DNA of 64,000 nucleotides from UBA1930 sp943371535 (GCA_943371535.1 CALRVE020000012.1:1-64000), one strand, 5' to 3'. Positions 7,406-16,306 are shown, counted from the first letter of the stretch. Notes: generated by a model from the sequence alone, not told the origin. Numbers and translations are program-made.

Positions 7406-8347
7406 TTAATGCCCTAAAGTTGCTAAATAACGTTCAGCATCTAAAGCTGCCATACAACCACTTCCAGCAGCAGTAACAGCTTGACGATATGTTTTATCTT
7501 GTACATCGCCAGCAGCAAAAACACCTTCTACATTGGTTTTGCTAGTTCCTGGAACAGTTAAAATATAACCCGTTTCGTCCATGGTTAAATAATCTTTGAA
7601 AATACCACTATTAGGTTCGTGACCAATTGCCACAAAGAAACCACTAATAGGCACTTCAATTTTTTCGTTGGTTACAGTATTATGAATTCTTACAGCTTCA
7701 GTTTTCTTTTCACCCAAAATTTCATCGGTTACACTATTCCAATAAATTTTAATGTTGGCCGTATTCTTCACACGGTCTTGCATGATTTTACTAGCTCTCA
7801 TTTGATCTCTTCTTACAATCATGTGTACAGTTGTACAAAGTTTACTTAGGTATAAAGCTTCTTCAGCAGCAGTATCTCCTGCTCCAACAATAGCTACCTC
7901 TTTTCCTTTAAAAAAGAAACCATCACAAACAGCACAAGCACTCACACCAAAACCATTTAAACGTTGTTCGCTAGGCAAGCCTAACCATTTTGCTGATGCT
8001 CCTGTACAAATAATAATGGCATTCGATTCTATCCAATTTTCTTCATCAATTTGAACTTTATACGGACGTTGAGATAAATCTACTTTAGTGGCTAATCCAT
8101 AACGAATATCAGCTCCCATTCTTGCAGCTTGCTTTTCAAAATGAATCATCATTTCTGGCCCTTGAATACCGTCGGGATAACCAGGATAATTTTCTACTTC
8201 TGTTGTAATAGTTAACTGTCCACCAGGCTGAATACCTTGATATAAAACTGGTTTCAAACCTGCACGAGCTGTATAAATAGCTGCTGTATAACCTGCTGGT
8301 CCACTTCCAATAATTAAAACTTCTGCTTTTTCAATTGTTTCACTCAT
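7406..8347 (-). CDS. trxB: Thioredoxin-disulfide reductase
   Basis: NADPH- and FAD-dependent reductase that keeps thioredoxin reduced in the cytoplasm. The 313 aa protein has the FAD-binding GSGPAGYTAAIYTARAGL near the N-terminus and the redox pair Cys138-Ala-Val-Cys141 (CAVCDG). It also has the NADPH-binding GAGDTAAEEALYLS and the C-terminal FAD motif GVFAAGDVQDKTYRQAVTAAGSG. Length and motif spacing are canonical for the low-molecular-weight bacterial enzyme. No thioredoxin gene is adjacent. Confidence 0.97.
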   Translation of the reverse strand: MSETIEKAEVLIIGSGPAGYTAAIYTARAGLKPVLYQGIQPGGQLTITTEVENYPGYPDGIQGPEMMIHFEKQAARMGADIRYGLATKVDLSQRPYKVQIDEENWIESNAIIICTGASAKWLGLPSEQRLNGFGVSACAVCDGFFFKGKEVAIVGAGDTAAEEALYLSKLCTTVHMIVRRDQMRASKIMQDRVKNTANIKIYWNSVTDEILGEKKTEAVRIHNTVTNEKIEVPISGFFVAIGHEPNSGIFKDYLTMDETGYILTVPGTSKTNVEGVFAAGDVQDKTYRQAVTAAGSGCMAALDAERYLATLGH

Positions 8348-8422
8348 AAAAATTCTTTTTTTCTATACGAGCAAAAGTATAATAGTCTTACACTTTTAAG
8401 TACAGGTTTTTGCACAATTGTA

Positions 8423-9310
8423 TTATTTGGGGATAATCACTGTTTTTAATTGGGTTGAATATCCACTAAAAGCTCCCAATGCTCCATTACTAATGTTGCC
8501 AATTACTTTGATGGGAGAAGAAAAAGGATTGCCTACAGATTGAAAAGCAAATTCCCAAGTATTCCAAAAATTATAGGTTGCTTGATCAATATTGGCAAAT
8601 TTTATAGTAACTGTATCGCCTCTAAAAAAATAGCCTGAACTATCTAAACTTGAAGGAGGTCTATTTCTATCAACTCCAGCAGTAACAGGAATATCGTAGG
8701 TTTTTCCATCAATTACCTGATCATCAAAAACAGAGTTTCCGCCAGGTAAAAATGGTTCATTGCTTCCTCTTTTAGTATAATATCTTATGAAATTGCCCAA
8801 TCCTTGAGGATCAGTAATTTTTGCCATTACAATAGCAAAAGTAGTATCAACATTTGTTGGAGGTTTCTTCCACCACAATGAATCAATTTTTTTGGTTAAT
8901 AAAGGAATGGTTGTACTTGCTGCATATACTTGATTATCGGTTACAATTCTTAAATCGTATTTTTTACCTACTTCGCCAATAAATGAAGTAGTAGGATTTG
9001 AAAAATCATTTGAATAAAAATAAAAAGTAATGCCATTATTGGTGATACCATATTCTCTTAAAGTGTGTGTTGTTGTTCCATTAGAAACTGTAACAGTTGC
9101 ATTTCTTACAAAAGAATTGGTAAAAGCACCAATATTCAATTCAGAAAAGAAGTTGAGCGATTTAGTTAACACAACCACCGGCGGTTCTCCTGTTTCAATT
9201 TGAGCATCTACTACCAATTTGGGTGCAGCAGTTTCTGGCTGTAATTGAATATCTTTTTCACAAGAAATAAATAATACGCTAAAAACAAAAAGTATAAAAA
9301 ATGGTTTCAT
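8423..9310 (-). CDS. DUF4249-type lipoprotein
   Basis: An envelope lipoprotein of about 295 aa. I place the start at the ATG at 9310 (MKPFFILFVFSVLFISCEKD) because that gives a compact signal peptide ending in the lipobox FISC. An in-frame ATG 27 bp upstream would add an unneeded polar extension. After the Cys comes LVVDAQIETGEPPVVVLTKS, typical of DUF4249. The rest is beta-rich with a DRNRPPSSLDSSGYFFRGDTV segment. DUF4249 genes often follow TonB-dependent receptors, but none is visible here, so the partner is unknown. Confidence 0.78.
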   Translation of the reverse strand: MKPFFILFVFSVLFISCEKDIQLQPETAAPKLVVDAQIETGEPPVVVLTKSLNFFSELNIGAFTNSFVRNATVTVSNGTTTHTLREYGITNNGITFYFYSNDFSNPTTSFIGEVGKKYDLRIVTDNQVYAASTTIPLLTKKIDSLWWKKPPTNVDTTFAIVMAKITDPQGLGNFIRYYTKRGSNEPFLPGGNSVFDDQVIDGKTYDIPVTAGVDRNRPPSSLDSSGYFFRGDTVTIKFANIDQATYNFWNTWEFAFQSVGNPFSSPIKVIGNISNGALGAFSGYSTQLKTVIIPK

Positions 9311-9506
9311 AATGTCAAAATTACTCCTCAATAACAAAATGAAATGTAAAAGGTTATTGAAGTATTGAATATTGATACATAAACATAACTAGCCCTAAAA
9401 TATTACGACTATATTCAATAGGCTTAAATAATTCACATAACTGAATAACCATTATTTTTTAGTTCACCATTAGCAACCGATATTCGCAATAATAACATTC
9501 GTTAGC

Positions 9507-10700
9507 ATGCCAACTATATCTTTTGACAATACTGAAAATGCTTTTGCCTATAAATCGGATAAAGAATTAAAAAAAGCAAAATTCTTATTCACTACAATGG
9601 GTTATCCTTTTTTTGTGCCATTAGGTACAAGAATAACTCCTCTATTAATTAAGGGTAAAATGCCTTTTATTAATACCATTGTTAGAAATACCATTTTTAA
9701 GCAATTTGTTGGGGGCGAAAGTTTAGAAGAAACCAAAGCCATTGGCGATATTTTAGGCAAATACAATGTGCAAGTTATTTTAGATTATGGCGTTGAAGGA
9801 AAAGAAGGCGAAAACAATTTCGATATTGCTACCGATGAATTTATAAGAGTTATTAACTATGCAGCTACACAAAAAAACATTCCATTTATTAGTGTAAAAG
9901 TTACTGGTATTGCACGTTTTGCTTTATTAGAAAGTTTAGACGAAGCTCCAAGATTAAGAAGTGGAATTCATGATCATGAAGCTGAAATTGGCGAGTGGGA
10001 AAGAGTAAAAGATAGAATGTATGCCATTTGTGCAGTGGCTGCAGAAAAAAATATTGGTGTTTTAATTGATGCTGAAGAAAGTTGGATTCAAGATCCGGTT
10101 GATAGACTTACCATGGAGATGATGGCTGAGTTTAATAAAGAAAAAGTAATTGTGTACAATACTATTCAGTTGTATAGACATGATCGTTTGCAATTCTTAA
10201 AACTGTCTCATAAAATTGCACAACAGCAAAATTTTAAATTGGGTGTAAAGTTGGTTCGTGGTGCTTATATGGAAAAAGAACGTGCAAGAGCTTCTCAAAA
10301 AGGTTATCTAAATCCAATTCAACCCGATAAAGTTGCAACGGATAAAGATTATGATGCTTGTGTAATTTATTGCTTAGAAAATATTCAATCTATTTCTACC
10401 ATTATTGCTAGCCATAATGAAAAAAGCAATTTATTAGCTTTCGATTATATGCAAAGCAATAATATACCTATGAATCATGCCCACATTCACTTTTCACAAC
10501 TGTATGGCATGAGCGATAATATTACATTTAACTTATCTAAACATGGGTGTAACGTCAGTAAATATTTACCTTTTGGTCCTATTAAAGATGTAGTGCCATA
10601 TTTAATGAGAAGAGCACAAGAAAACTCTTCTGTTAGTGGGCAAACAGGCAGAGAATTGGCTTTATTAAAAAGAGAAATGAATAGAAGAAAAAAAGGTTAG
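9507..10700 (+). CDS. Proline dehydrogenase
   Basis: FAD enzyme oxidising L-proline to pyrroline-5-carboxylate. The 397 aa monofunctional form has the barrel segments VQVILDYGVEGKEGE, FISVKVTGIARFALLE, VLIDAEESWIQDPVD, KLGVKLVRGAYMEKERARA (the conserved LVRGAY), TIIASHNEKSN and YLPFGPIKDVVPYLMRRAQEN, all hallmarks of ProDH. It lacks the P5C dehydrogenase domain of PutA. The aldehyde dehydrogenase at 22.5 kb is ALDH7-like rather than P5C dehydrogenase. A strong hairpin terminator overlaps its stop codon. Confidence 0.95.
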   Translation: MPTISFDNTENAFAYKSDKELKKAKFLFTTMGYPFFVPLGTRITPLLIKGKMPFINTIVRNTIFKQFVGGESLEETKAIGDILGKYNVQVILDYGVEGKEGENNFDIATDEFIRVINYAATQKNIPFISVKVTGIARFALLESLDEAPRLRSGIHDHEAEIGEWERVKDRMYAICAVAAEKNIGVLIDAEESWIQDPVDRLTMEMMAEFNKEKVIVYNTIQLYRHDRLQFLKLSHKIAQQQNFKLGVKLVRGAYMEKERARASQKGYLNPIQPDKVATDKDYDACVIYCLENIQSISTIIASHNEKSNLLAFDYMQSNNIPMNHAHIHFSQLYGMSDNITFNLSKHGCNVSKYLPFGPIKDVVPYLMRRAQENSSVSGQTGRELALLKREMNRRKKG

Positions 10701-10720
10701 TAATTTTTACTAACCTTTTT
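10691..10720. terminator. Bidirectional hairpin terminator, proDH / SDR
   Basis: A 13-bp perfect stem (AAAAGGTTAGTAA with its complement at 10707-10719), a 3-nt loop, and A/T runs on both sides. It sits between the convergent proline dehydrogenase and SDR genes and overlaps the former's stop codon. Confidence 0.9.
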
Positions 10721-10723
10721 CAT

Positions 10724-11440
10724 TTATATAGCTTGATGATTAAATGGCTGCAGCACCATTTCACTAACCACACCACTTACAGGCTGCTGACACAAGAACC
10801 AAATGGCTTTTGCAGCTTCATCGGTTACAATCATTTTATCTCTTTGTACACGTAAATCTATGGTGTCCCAAAAACTAGAATCAACACCTCCTAAGAATAA
10901 GTTGGTAATACGTATTTCTGTTCTTTTCAATTCTTCACGAATACTTTGCATCATGCCCGTTAAGCCATATTTACTAGCTGTATAAGCTGCAGCACCAGCC
11001 ATAGGCACTTTACCTAAAACACCTGGAATATTAATAATTAATCCTTTTTTTACTTCTTTCATAGTTGGTAAAAAAGCCTTCATTAATAAAAATGGACCAA
11101 TTAAATTGAATTGCAAAGTCTTGGTAAAATCTTCTTCTGTTAATGTGTCCATTGGTTTTATTATACCAATACCTGCTGCATTCACCAACACATCAATGGT
11201 TGAATAAACAAGAAAAAACTGCTGTTTTAAACGTTCAATATCTTCACTTTTGCTAATGTCAGCTACACAATATTTACTCGAATCGATACCCAATTCGTTA
11301 GCAATTTGTTCTAACTTTTCTGCATTACGACCAGTAATAAAAATATTGGCTCCGCTACTCAATAACAATTTAGCCGTTTTGCTACCAATGCCACCTGTAG
11401 CACCAGTTAATAACACATTTTTTCCTTTCAAGAGTTCCAT
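10724..11440 (-). CDS. Short-chain dehydrogenase/reductase
   Basis: A 238 aa NAD(P)-dependent oxidoreductase of the classical SDR fold. I chose the ATG at 11440 (MELLKGKNVLLTGATGGIG) because the longer in-frame start at 11533 adds a Cys-rich stretch that overlaps the divergent photolyase gene. Visible features are the TGATGGIGSKTA cofactor loop, the VNAAGIG motif and the YTASKYG catalytic Tyr/Lys. It is divergent from the photolyase island (64 bp gap), so shared regulation is plausible. Substrate is unknown. Confidence 0.85.
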   Translation of the reverse strand: MELLKGKNVLLTGATGGIGSKTAKLLLSSGANIFITGRNAEKLEQIANELGIDSSKYCVADISKSEDIERLKQQFFLVYSTIDVLVNAAGIGIIKPMDTLTEEDFTKTLQFNLIGPFLLMKAFLPTMKEVKKGLIINIPGVLGKVPMAGAAAYTASKYGLTGMMQSIREELKRTEIRITNLFLGGVDSSFWDTIDLRVQRDKMIVTDEAAKAIWFLCQQPVSGVVSEMVLQPFNHQAI

Positions 11441-11503
11441 ACTATTTATTTTAGTACAACTTAAACAAAGGCAAGTGCTTTTTGTTTTGAAATTGTATAA
11501 ATT

Positions 11504-13000
11504 ATGCAAACAGCAACCATCATATTTCCACATCAGTTATTTAAAGAACATCCTGCAATTGAAAAAAATAGACCTATTTTTTTAGTTGAAGAATGGTTGT
11601 TTTTTAAACAATACAACTTTCATCAACAAAAATTGATACTGCACAGAGCAACAATGCAGTTTTATAAAAACTATTTAATTGAAAAGGGATATTCAGTTGA
11701 ATATATTGAAAGTGAAAATCCACTTTCCGATGTAAGGCAACTTATTGTTCATTTGGCTGAAAAAGGAATCACAGCTATTCATTACTGTGAAGTAGTAGAT
11801 AATTGGTTAAACAAAAGAATAGAGCAAACCTTCAAGCAAAATAACATTCAACCAAAAGCTTACACAACGCCCAACTTTTTAAATACAATGGTTGAGGCAG
11901 CTGATTTTTTTGATAAAAAGAAAACCTATTTTCAAACAGATTTTTACATAGATCAAAGAAAAAAAAGAAACCTGTTATTAGATGATGCAGGAAAACCTAT
12001 TGGCGGCAAATGGACATTTGATGCTGAAAACAGAAGCAAATTTCCAAAGAATGAGATTGTACCAAAGATTGATTTTCCAGCTGAAAATAAATATGTTGTT
12101 GAAGCAAAAAAATATGTTGATGAACATTTCAGTAAAAATTATGGCATCAATACTTCATCTCTTAAAAACTTCTACCCTACCACATTTGAAGAAGCAGAAG
12201 TTTGGTTAGAGAATTTCTTACAAAACCGTTTCAACAAATTTGGTATTTATGAAGATGCTATAGTTGCTAAAGAAAATTATTTATACCATAGCATATTAAC
12301 GCCTATGCTCAACGTGGGATTATTGAACCCTCAACAAATTATTGATGCTACTTTACAACATGCAGCCAAGCATGATATTCCTTTAAATTCTTTAGAAGGT
12401 TTTGTTCGCCAAATTACTGGTTGGAGAGAATTTATAAGAATTGTATACGAACGTGAAGGCAGCAAACAAAGAACAACCAACTACTGGAAATTCACTAGAA
12501 AAATACCTGCTAGTTTTTGGCAAGGGGAAACAGGCATTTTACCCATTGATACAACCATTAAAAAAACATTGAAAACAGCTTACAATCATCACATTGAACG
12601 ATTGATGATTTTAGGTAACTTTTTTTTGCTCTGCGAATTCGACCCAAATGAAGTACACCAATGGTTTATGGAAATGTATATTGATGCTTACGATTGGGTA
12701 ATGGTGCCTAATGTGTATGGCATGACTCAATTTGCTGATGGTGGATTAATGACCACAAAACCATACATAAGTGGAAGTAACTACTTAATGAAGATGAGCA
12801 ATTTTGAAAAAGGCAAATGGCAAGAAATATGGGATGCATTGTTTTGGCGTTTCATGTGGGTACATAAAGATTTCTTTAGACAAAATCCACGATTGGGTAT
12901 GTTATTGAACACATGGGATAAAATGCCTGAAGAGAAAAAACAGAATCATCTAAACATTGCGGAAAATTATTTAGCATCACTGGATAGAGAAAACAATTAA
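11504..13000 (+). CDS. FeS-BCP/(6-4) photolyase-type protein lacking the iron-sulfur cysteines
   Basis: A 498 aa cryptochrome/photolyase of the prokaryotic FeS-BCP class (PhrB-like). The N-terminal antenna-type domain begins IIFPHQLFKEHPAIE. The FAD/DNA domain has GFVRQITGWREFIR, AYNHHIERLM (His-His pair near 362-363), DAYDWVMVPNVYGMTQFADGG and TTKPYISGSNYLMKMS. In characterised members four Cys bind a 4Fe-4S cluster. Here the first position reads GETGILPID (about 345) and the Cys-rich loop after KMS is shortened to NFEKGKWQEIW (from about 432), so all four are gone. It leads a tight operon with the next two genes (3 bp, then 1 bp overlap). Confidence 0.88.
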   Translation: MQTATIIFPHQLFKEHPAIEKNRPIFLVEEWLFFKQYNFHQQKLILHRATMQFYKNYLIEKGYSVEYIESENPLSDVRQLIVHLAEKGITAIHYCEVVDNWLNKRIEQTFKQNNIQPKAYTTPNFLNTMVEAADFFDKKKTYFQTDFYIDQRKKRNLLLDDAGKPIGGKWTFDAENRSKFPKNEIVPKIDFPAENKYVVEAKKYVDEHFSKNYGINTSSLKNFYPTTFEEAEVWLENFLQNRFNKFGIYEDAIVAKENYLYHSILTPMLNVGLLNPQQIIDATLQHAAKHDIPLNSLEGFVRQITGWREFIRIVYEREGSKQRTTNYWKFTRKIPASFWQGETGILPIDTTIKKTLKTAYNHHIERLMILGNFFLLCEFDPNEVHQWFMEMYIDAYDWVMVPNVYGMTQFADGGLMTTKPYISGSNYLMKMSNFEKGKWQEIWDALFWRFMWVHKDFFRQNPRLGMLLNTWDKMPEEKKQNHLNIAENYLASLDRENN

Positions 13001-13003
13001 CCT

Positions 13004-13504
13004 ATGCAACGACCTTGGAACAGAGTAAACCTACCAGTTTACTCTATAAGCAGTAAAGACTTAGAAGGCAATACCAACATGCATATAATCACTTATGCTC
13101 AAGCAGTAAGTATGCAGCCCAAACAATTTATTTGTGCCATTTATTTTGGTACAAAAACATTGGAATTGGTTGAGAAGAACCCACATTTTATATTACAAAT
13201 TTTAGGAGCTGAACAATATAGATTGGTTGATTTATTGGGCAAAAAATCGGGCAAGAACATCAATAAAATTGAACGTTTACAAAAAAGAAATTTATTAACT
13301 GAGTGGAATGGATTTTATATTTTGAAAGAAGCATTGGCTGTAATGGAAATGAAAGCCATTCCCCTCTACTTTGGAGAGGGGTTCGAGGTGAGACCACCAG
13401 ATCACAAATTATTTCTTTGCGATGTAATTGCATATAAAAACTTACACGACGGAACTCCGCTTACCACTCAAATCTTAGGTGAAAAGAAAATCATTAGAAT
13501 CTAA
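13004..13504 (+). CDS. Flavin reductase-like (FMN-binding split-barrel) protein
   Basis: A 166 aa protein resembling the flavin reductase-like domain: VYSISSKDLEGNTNMHIITYAQAVSMQPKQFICAI matches the split-barrel start (N-x-N/T-x-x-Y region), followed by ELVEKNPHFILQIL. It starts 3 bp after the (6-4)-type photolyase stop and overlaps the next photolyase start by 1 bp. A role in supplying or handling reduced flavin for the photolyases is a reasonable inference. Codons 120-132 are made of a GC-rich palindromic repeat (13361-13398) read in frame, which looks like an insertion. Confidence 0.72.
   Translation: MQRPWNRVNLPVYSISSKDLEGNTNMHIITYAQAVSMQPKQFICAIYFGTKTLELVEKNPHFILQILGAEQYRLVDLLGKKSGKNINKIERLQKRNLLTEWNGFYILKEALAVMEMKAIPLYFGEGFEVRPPDHKLFLCDVIAYKNLHDGTPLTTQILGEKKIIRI
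13361..13398. repeat. GC-rich palindromic (REP-like) element inside a coding sequence
   Basis: Arms CCCCTCT (13361-13367) and AGAGGGG (13375-13381) form a stem with a 7-nt loop, followed by TTCGAGGTGAGACCACC. It stands out in an AT-rich gene and resembles the CCCCTC/GAGGGG dispersed palindromes I recall from other Bacteroidota genomes. It is read in frame, contributing a PLYFGEGFEVRPP-like stretch. Confidence 0.6.
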
Positions 13505-15003
13505 TGTTCAAACCTTTAATAAATATTGTTTGGTTTAAAAAAGACTTGCGTTTGCAAGACCATGCTCCCTCACAAGCTGCTATTGAACAAGGCTTACCCA
13601 CTATTTTACTGTATTGTTTTGAGCCATCAATTATGCAAGATGCCACTACAAGTAATAGGCATTTGCGTTTTATTTTTCAAAGTCTAAAAGCCATGGAAGA
13701 TGAGTTGTTTAAACACAATCAACACATCAACATTATACAAGATGAAGTGATTGCTTTCTTAGAAAAGTTGCAGGAACAATATATCATTAAATCCATTTTT
13801 TCTCATCAAGAAATTGGTAATGCAACTACATTTAAAAGAGACAAACAAGTAAAAAAGTTTACAATAGCAAGAGGAATTGAATGGATAGAACTGAACACTA
13901 ATGGCGTTATTAGAGGTTTACAAAATAGGAGCAATTTTAGTGAGCATTGGCTAAAAACAATGGATGCAACAATTTTTAATGTTGATTTAGCTAAACTAAA
14001 AAGCATTCAACTTAACATAGATATAGTTGGTCATTTATCATTAGATGAAAGTATCACTCAAGCCAATAAAAATTTTCAGCCAGGTGGTGCAACTACTGCT
14101 CAACAATACTTACATAGTTTTTTATACGACAGAAAAAATAATTATAGTAAACATATTTCAAAACCATTAGAAAGTAGAAAAAGTTGCAGTAGAATTTCTC
14201 CTTATTTAACTTATGGTAATATTTCAATTAAACAAGTATATCAGGCTACTCTGCAAGCTAAAAAAGACACAGGCGATAAGAAGAATATCAACTTTTTTAT
14301 TACCCGTTTGCATTGGCATTGTCATTTTATTCAAAAGTTTGAAAGCGAATGCAGCATTGAGTATAACAACTTAAATAAAGGATTTAATTCAGTAAGAAAT
14401 GAAATAAATGAGCACCATTTAAACGCATGGAAAAATGCACAAACAGGCTTTCCATTGATTGATGCTTGCATGCGTTGCTTAACTACAACAGGTTATTTAA
14501 ATTTTAGAATGAGAAGCATGTTGGTATCTTTTTTAACGCATCATTTATGGCAACCTTGGCAAGCTGGAACACATCATTTAGCGAAACTTTTTTTAGATTA
14601 TGAGCCCGGCATTCATTACCCACAATTTCAAATGCAAGCTGGTACCATGGGGGTAAATATCATTAGAATTTACAACCCTGTAAAGCAATCGCAAGATCAC
14701 GACCCCAATGGAATTTTTATAAAACAATGGTTACCCGAATTAGCCAATGTTCCAACAGCATTTATACATGAGCCTTGGAAAATAACACCATTTGATGTTG
14801 CTAAAAATGTGTTTGAATTAGGCAATCACTATCCAAAACCTATTGTACAGTTAGAAGAAGCAGCCAAGTATGCAAGAGAACATTTATGGACAATTAAAAA
14901 ATCGAAACCAGTTAGAGAAAATAACAGAGGCATTTTACAAAAACATACCAATAGAAAAACTGAAAAAGAAAAACCATTACAATTGTTTGCAAATGAAGAA
15001 TAG
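13504..15003 (+). CDS. Photolyase/cryptochrome family protein, atypical FAD-binding region
   Basis: A 499 aa protein with the standard N-terminal photolyase domain (INIVWFKKDLRLQDHAPSQAA, the WFRxDLRLxDN motif) and a C-terminal FAD domain (KSCSRISPYLTYGNISIKQV, FITRLHWHCHFIQKFE, TGFPLIDACMRCLTTTGYLN). Where canonical members have DxDxAxNxxxWQWxAG, this reads DYEPGIHYPQFQMQAGTMG, so the usual Asn/Trp positions differ. I would not assign CPD, (6-4) or DASH class. It overlaps the flavin-reductase-like gene by 1 bp. The C-terminal tail is Lys-rich. Confidence 0.85.
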   Translation: MFKPLINIVWFKKDLRLQDHAPSQAAIEQGLPTILLYCFEPSIMQDATTSNRHLRFIFQSLKAMEDELFKHNQHINIIQDEVIAFLEKLQEQYIIKSIFSHQEIGNATTFKRDKQVKKFTIARGIEWIELNTNGVIRGLQNRSNFSEHWLKTMDATIFNVDLAKLKSIQLNIDIVGHLSLDESITQANKNFQPGGATTAQQYLHSFLYDRKNNYSKHISKPLESRKSCSRISPYLTYGNISIKQVYQATLQAKKDTGDKKNINFFITRLHWHCHFIQKFESECSIEYNNLNKGFNSVRNEINEHHLNAWKNAQTGFPLIDACMRCLTTTGYLNFRMRSMLVSFLTHHLWQPWQAGTHHLAKLFLDYEPGIHYPQFQMQAGTMGVNIIRIYNPVKQSQDHDPNGIFIKQWLPELANVPTAFIHEPWKITPFDVAKNVFELGNHYPKPIVQLEEAAKYAREHLWTIKKSKPVRENNRGILQKHTNRKTEKEKPLQLFANEE

Positions 15004-15065
15004 GTTATTGCCGGAAAGACGGAAAGTAGGGAAGAATTTTTGAAGTAATTTTTATATCTCGAAGC

Positions 15066-15095
15066 AATAATTAATAATTCCAATAATTAATAATT
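15066..15095. repeat. AATAATT repeat pairs before the third photolyase gene
   Basis: AATAATTAATAATT occurs twice (15066-15079 and 15082-15095) with a 2-bp separation, ending 9 bp before the ATG at 15105. Between 15004 and 15050 the sequence is also roughly 7-bp periodic and purine-rich. Confidence 0.6.
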
Positions 15096-15104
15096 TTCAC
15101 AATT

Positions 15105-16271
15105 ATGAGCACATTAAAAGCACATCAACATAAAGAGCAACCCAATTTATTTAATGAAGTAGAAATGGAACACAGTGAGGTTCTATTTCCAACTGATTAT
15201 GCATCTGTACTGAAACGCATTCAACATATAGATGCTGGCAAATATGCTAAAACTAGAAATTTTATTAATGGAGCTGTCACCTATTTATCCCCTTATATTT
15301 CAAGAGGATTTATAAGTCTGCTACAAATCAGAGAAGTGGTAATGCATGACAAAAAATTGTACGAAGTTGAAAAACTCATGCAAGAGTTGGCTTGGAGAGA
15401 ATATTTTCAACGCATTTGGCAATTTTATGGCAATGGAATTTTTAATGATGTAAAGCAACCACAACAAAATGTGCAGCATCGTCAAATTCCTGCTGCAGTT
15501 GTGAACGCATCAACTACTATTGATGGCATTGATACAGGAATAGAAAATTTATACAAAACGGGTTACATGCACAATCATTTACGCATGTACACTGCTATGC
15601 TTACTTGCAATGTTGCACGAAGCCATTGGAGTATGCCTGCTAAATGGATGTATTATCATTTATTAGATGGAGATCTTGCAAGTAATACATTGAGCTGGGA
15701 ATGGGTTGCTGGCAGCTTTAGCAGCAAAAAATATTTTGCCAATCAAGAAAATATCAGCAAGTACACAGGTAGTAATCAACAACGAGGTTATCTCGCATTC
15801 GATTATGAAACGATTGCCAATATGCCCATTCCAACTGCATTAGAAGAAACCGTTTCATTAGAACTGAAAACCAATTTACCAATAGCTGAAGCTATTAAAA
15901 TTGATGCTTCATTACCAACCTTAGTATACAATACCTATAACATAGATCCTGCATGGCATAAAGAAAAAGAGGCGAATAGAACTTTATTGTTAGAACCATC
16001 CCATTTTGAAGCTTATCCTGTTAGTGAAAAAGTGTTGAATTGGATGATTGAATTAGCTATTAAAAACATTCCCAATATTCAAATTTTTGTTGGTGAGTTT
16101 AGTGATTTAGCTGCTTTAACCAATGGTATAATTCATTTTAAAGAACATCCTACAACACAGCATTTTAAAGGTTTACAGGAAAGTAGAAATTGGTTATTTC
16201 CTGAAGTGCAGGGTAACTTTAATAGCTTTTTTGCTTATTGGAAGAAATGTGAAAAATTATTAAAAAAATAG
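15105..16271 (+). CDS. FAD-domain-first photolyase-like protein
   Basis: A 388 aa protein that starts directly with photolyase FAD-domain sequence: GAVTYLSPYISRGFISLLQI (about 58-77), LAWREYFQRIWQFYGNG, TGYMHNHLRMYTAM, and DGDLASNTLSWEWVAGSF near 192-209 (canonical DxDxAxN with Trp pair), then ENISKYT. There is no N-terminal antenna domain. Instead about 120 C-terminal residues (LPTLVYNTYNID..., RTLLLEPSHFEAYPVSEK, IQIFVGEFSDL) look like an alpha/beta domain resembling the normally N-terminal part. This suggests a permuted or re-assembled architecture (inference). It lies 101 bp after the previous gene, same strand. Confidence 0.8.
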   Translation: MSTLKAHQHKEQPNLFNEVEMEHSEVLFPTDYASVLKRIQHIDAGKYAKTRNFINGAVTYLSPYISRGFISLLQIREVVMHDKKLYEVEKLMQELAWREYFQRIWQFYGNGIFNDVKQPQQNVQHRQIPAAVVNASTTIDGIDTGIENLYKTGYMHNHLRMYTAMLTCNVARSHWSMPAKWMYYHLLDGDLASNTLSWEWVAGSFSSKKYFANQENISKYTGSNQQRGYLAFDYETIANMPIPTALEETVSLELKTNLPIAEAIKIDASLPTLVYNTYNIDPAWHKEKEANRTLLLEPSHFEAYPVSEKVLNWMIELAIKNIPNIQIFVGEFSDLAALTNGIIHFKEHPTTQHFKGLQESRNWLFPEVQGNFNSFFAYWKKCEKLLKK

Positions 16272-16306
16272 CTTCATAGTTATTCTTCAGCCAAAAGAGT
16301 GCGATA

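Noticed and set aside
7619..8054. ORFs on the plus strand across trxB
   Set aside because: They are shadow frames of a clear TrxB gene; low-complexity Ser/Phe content and no family match.
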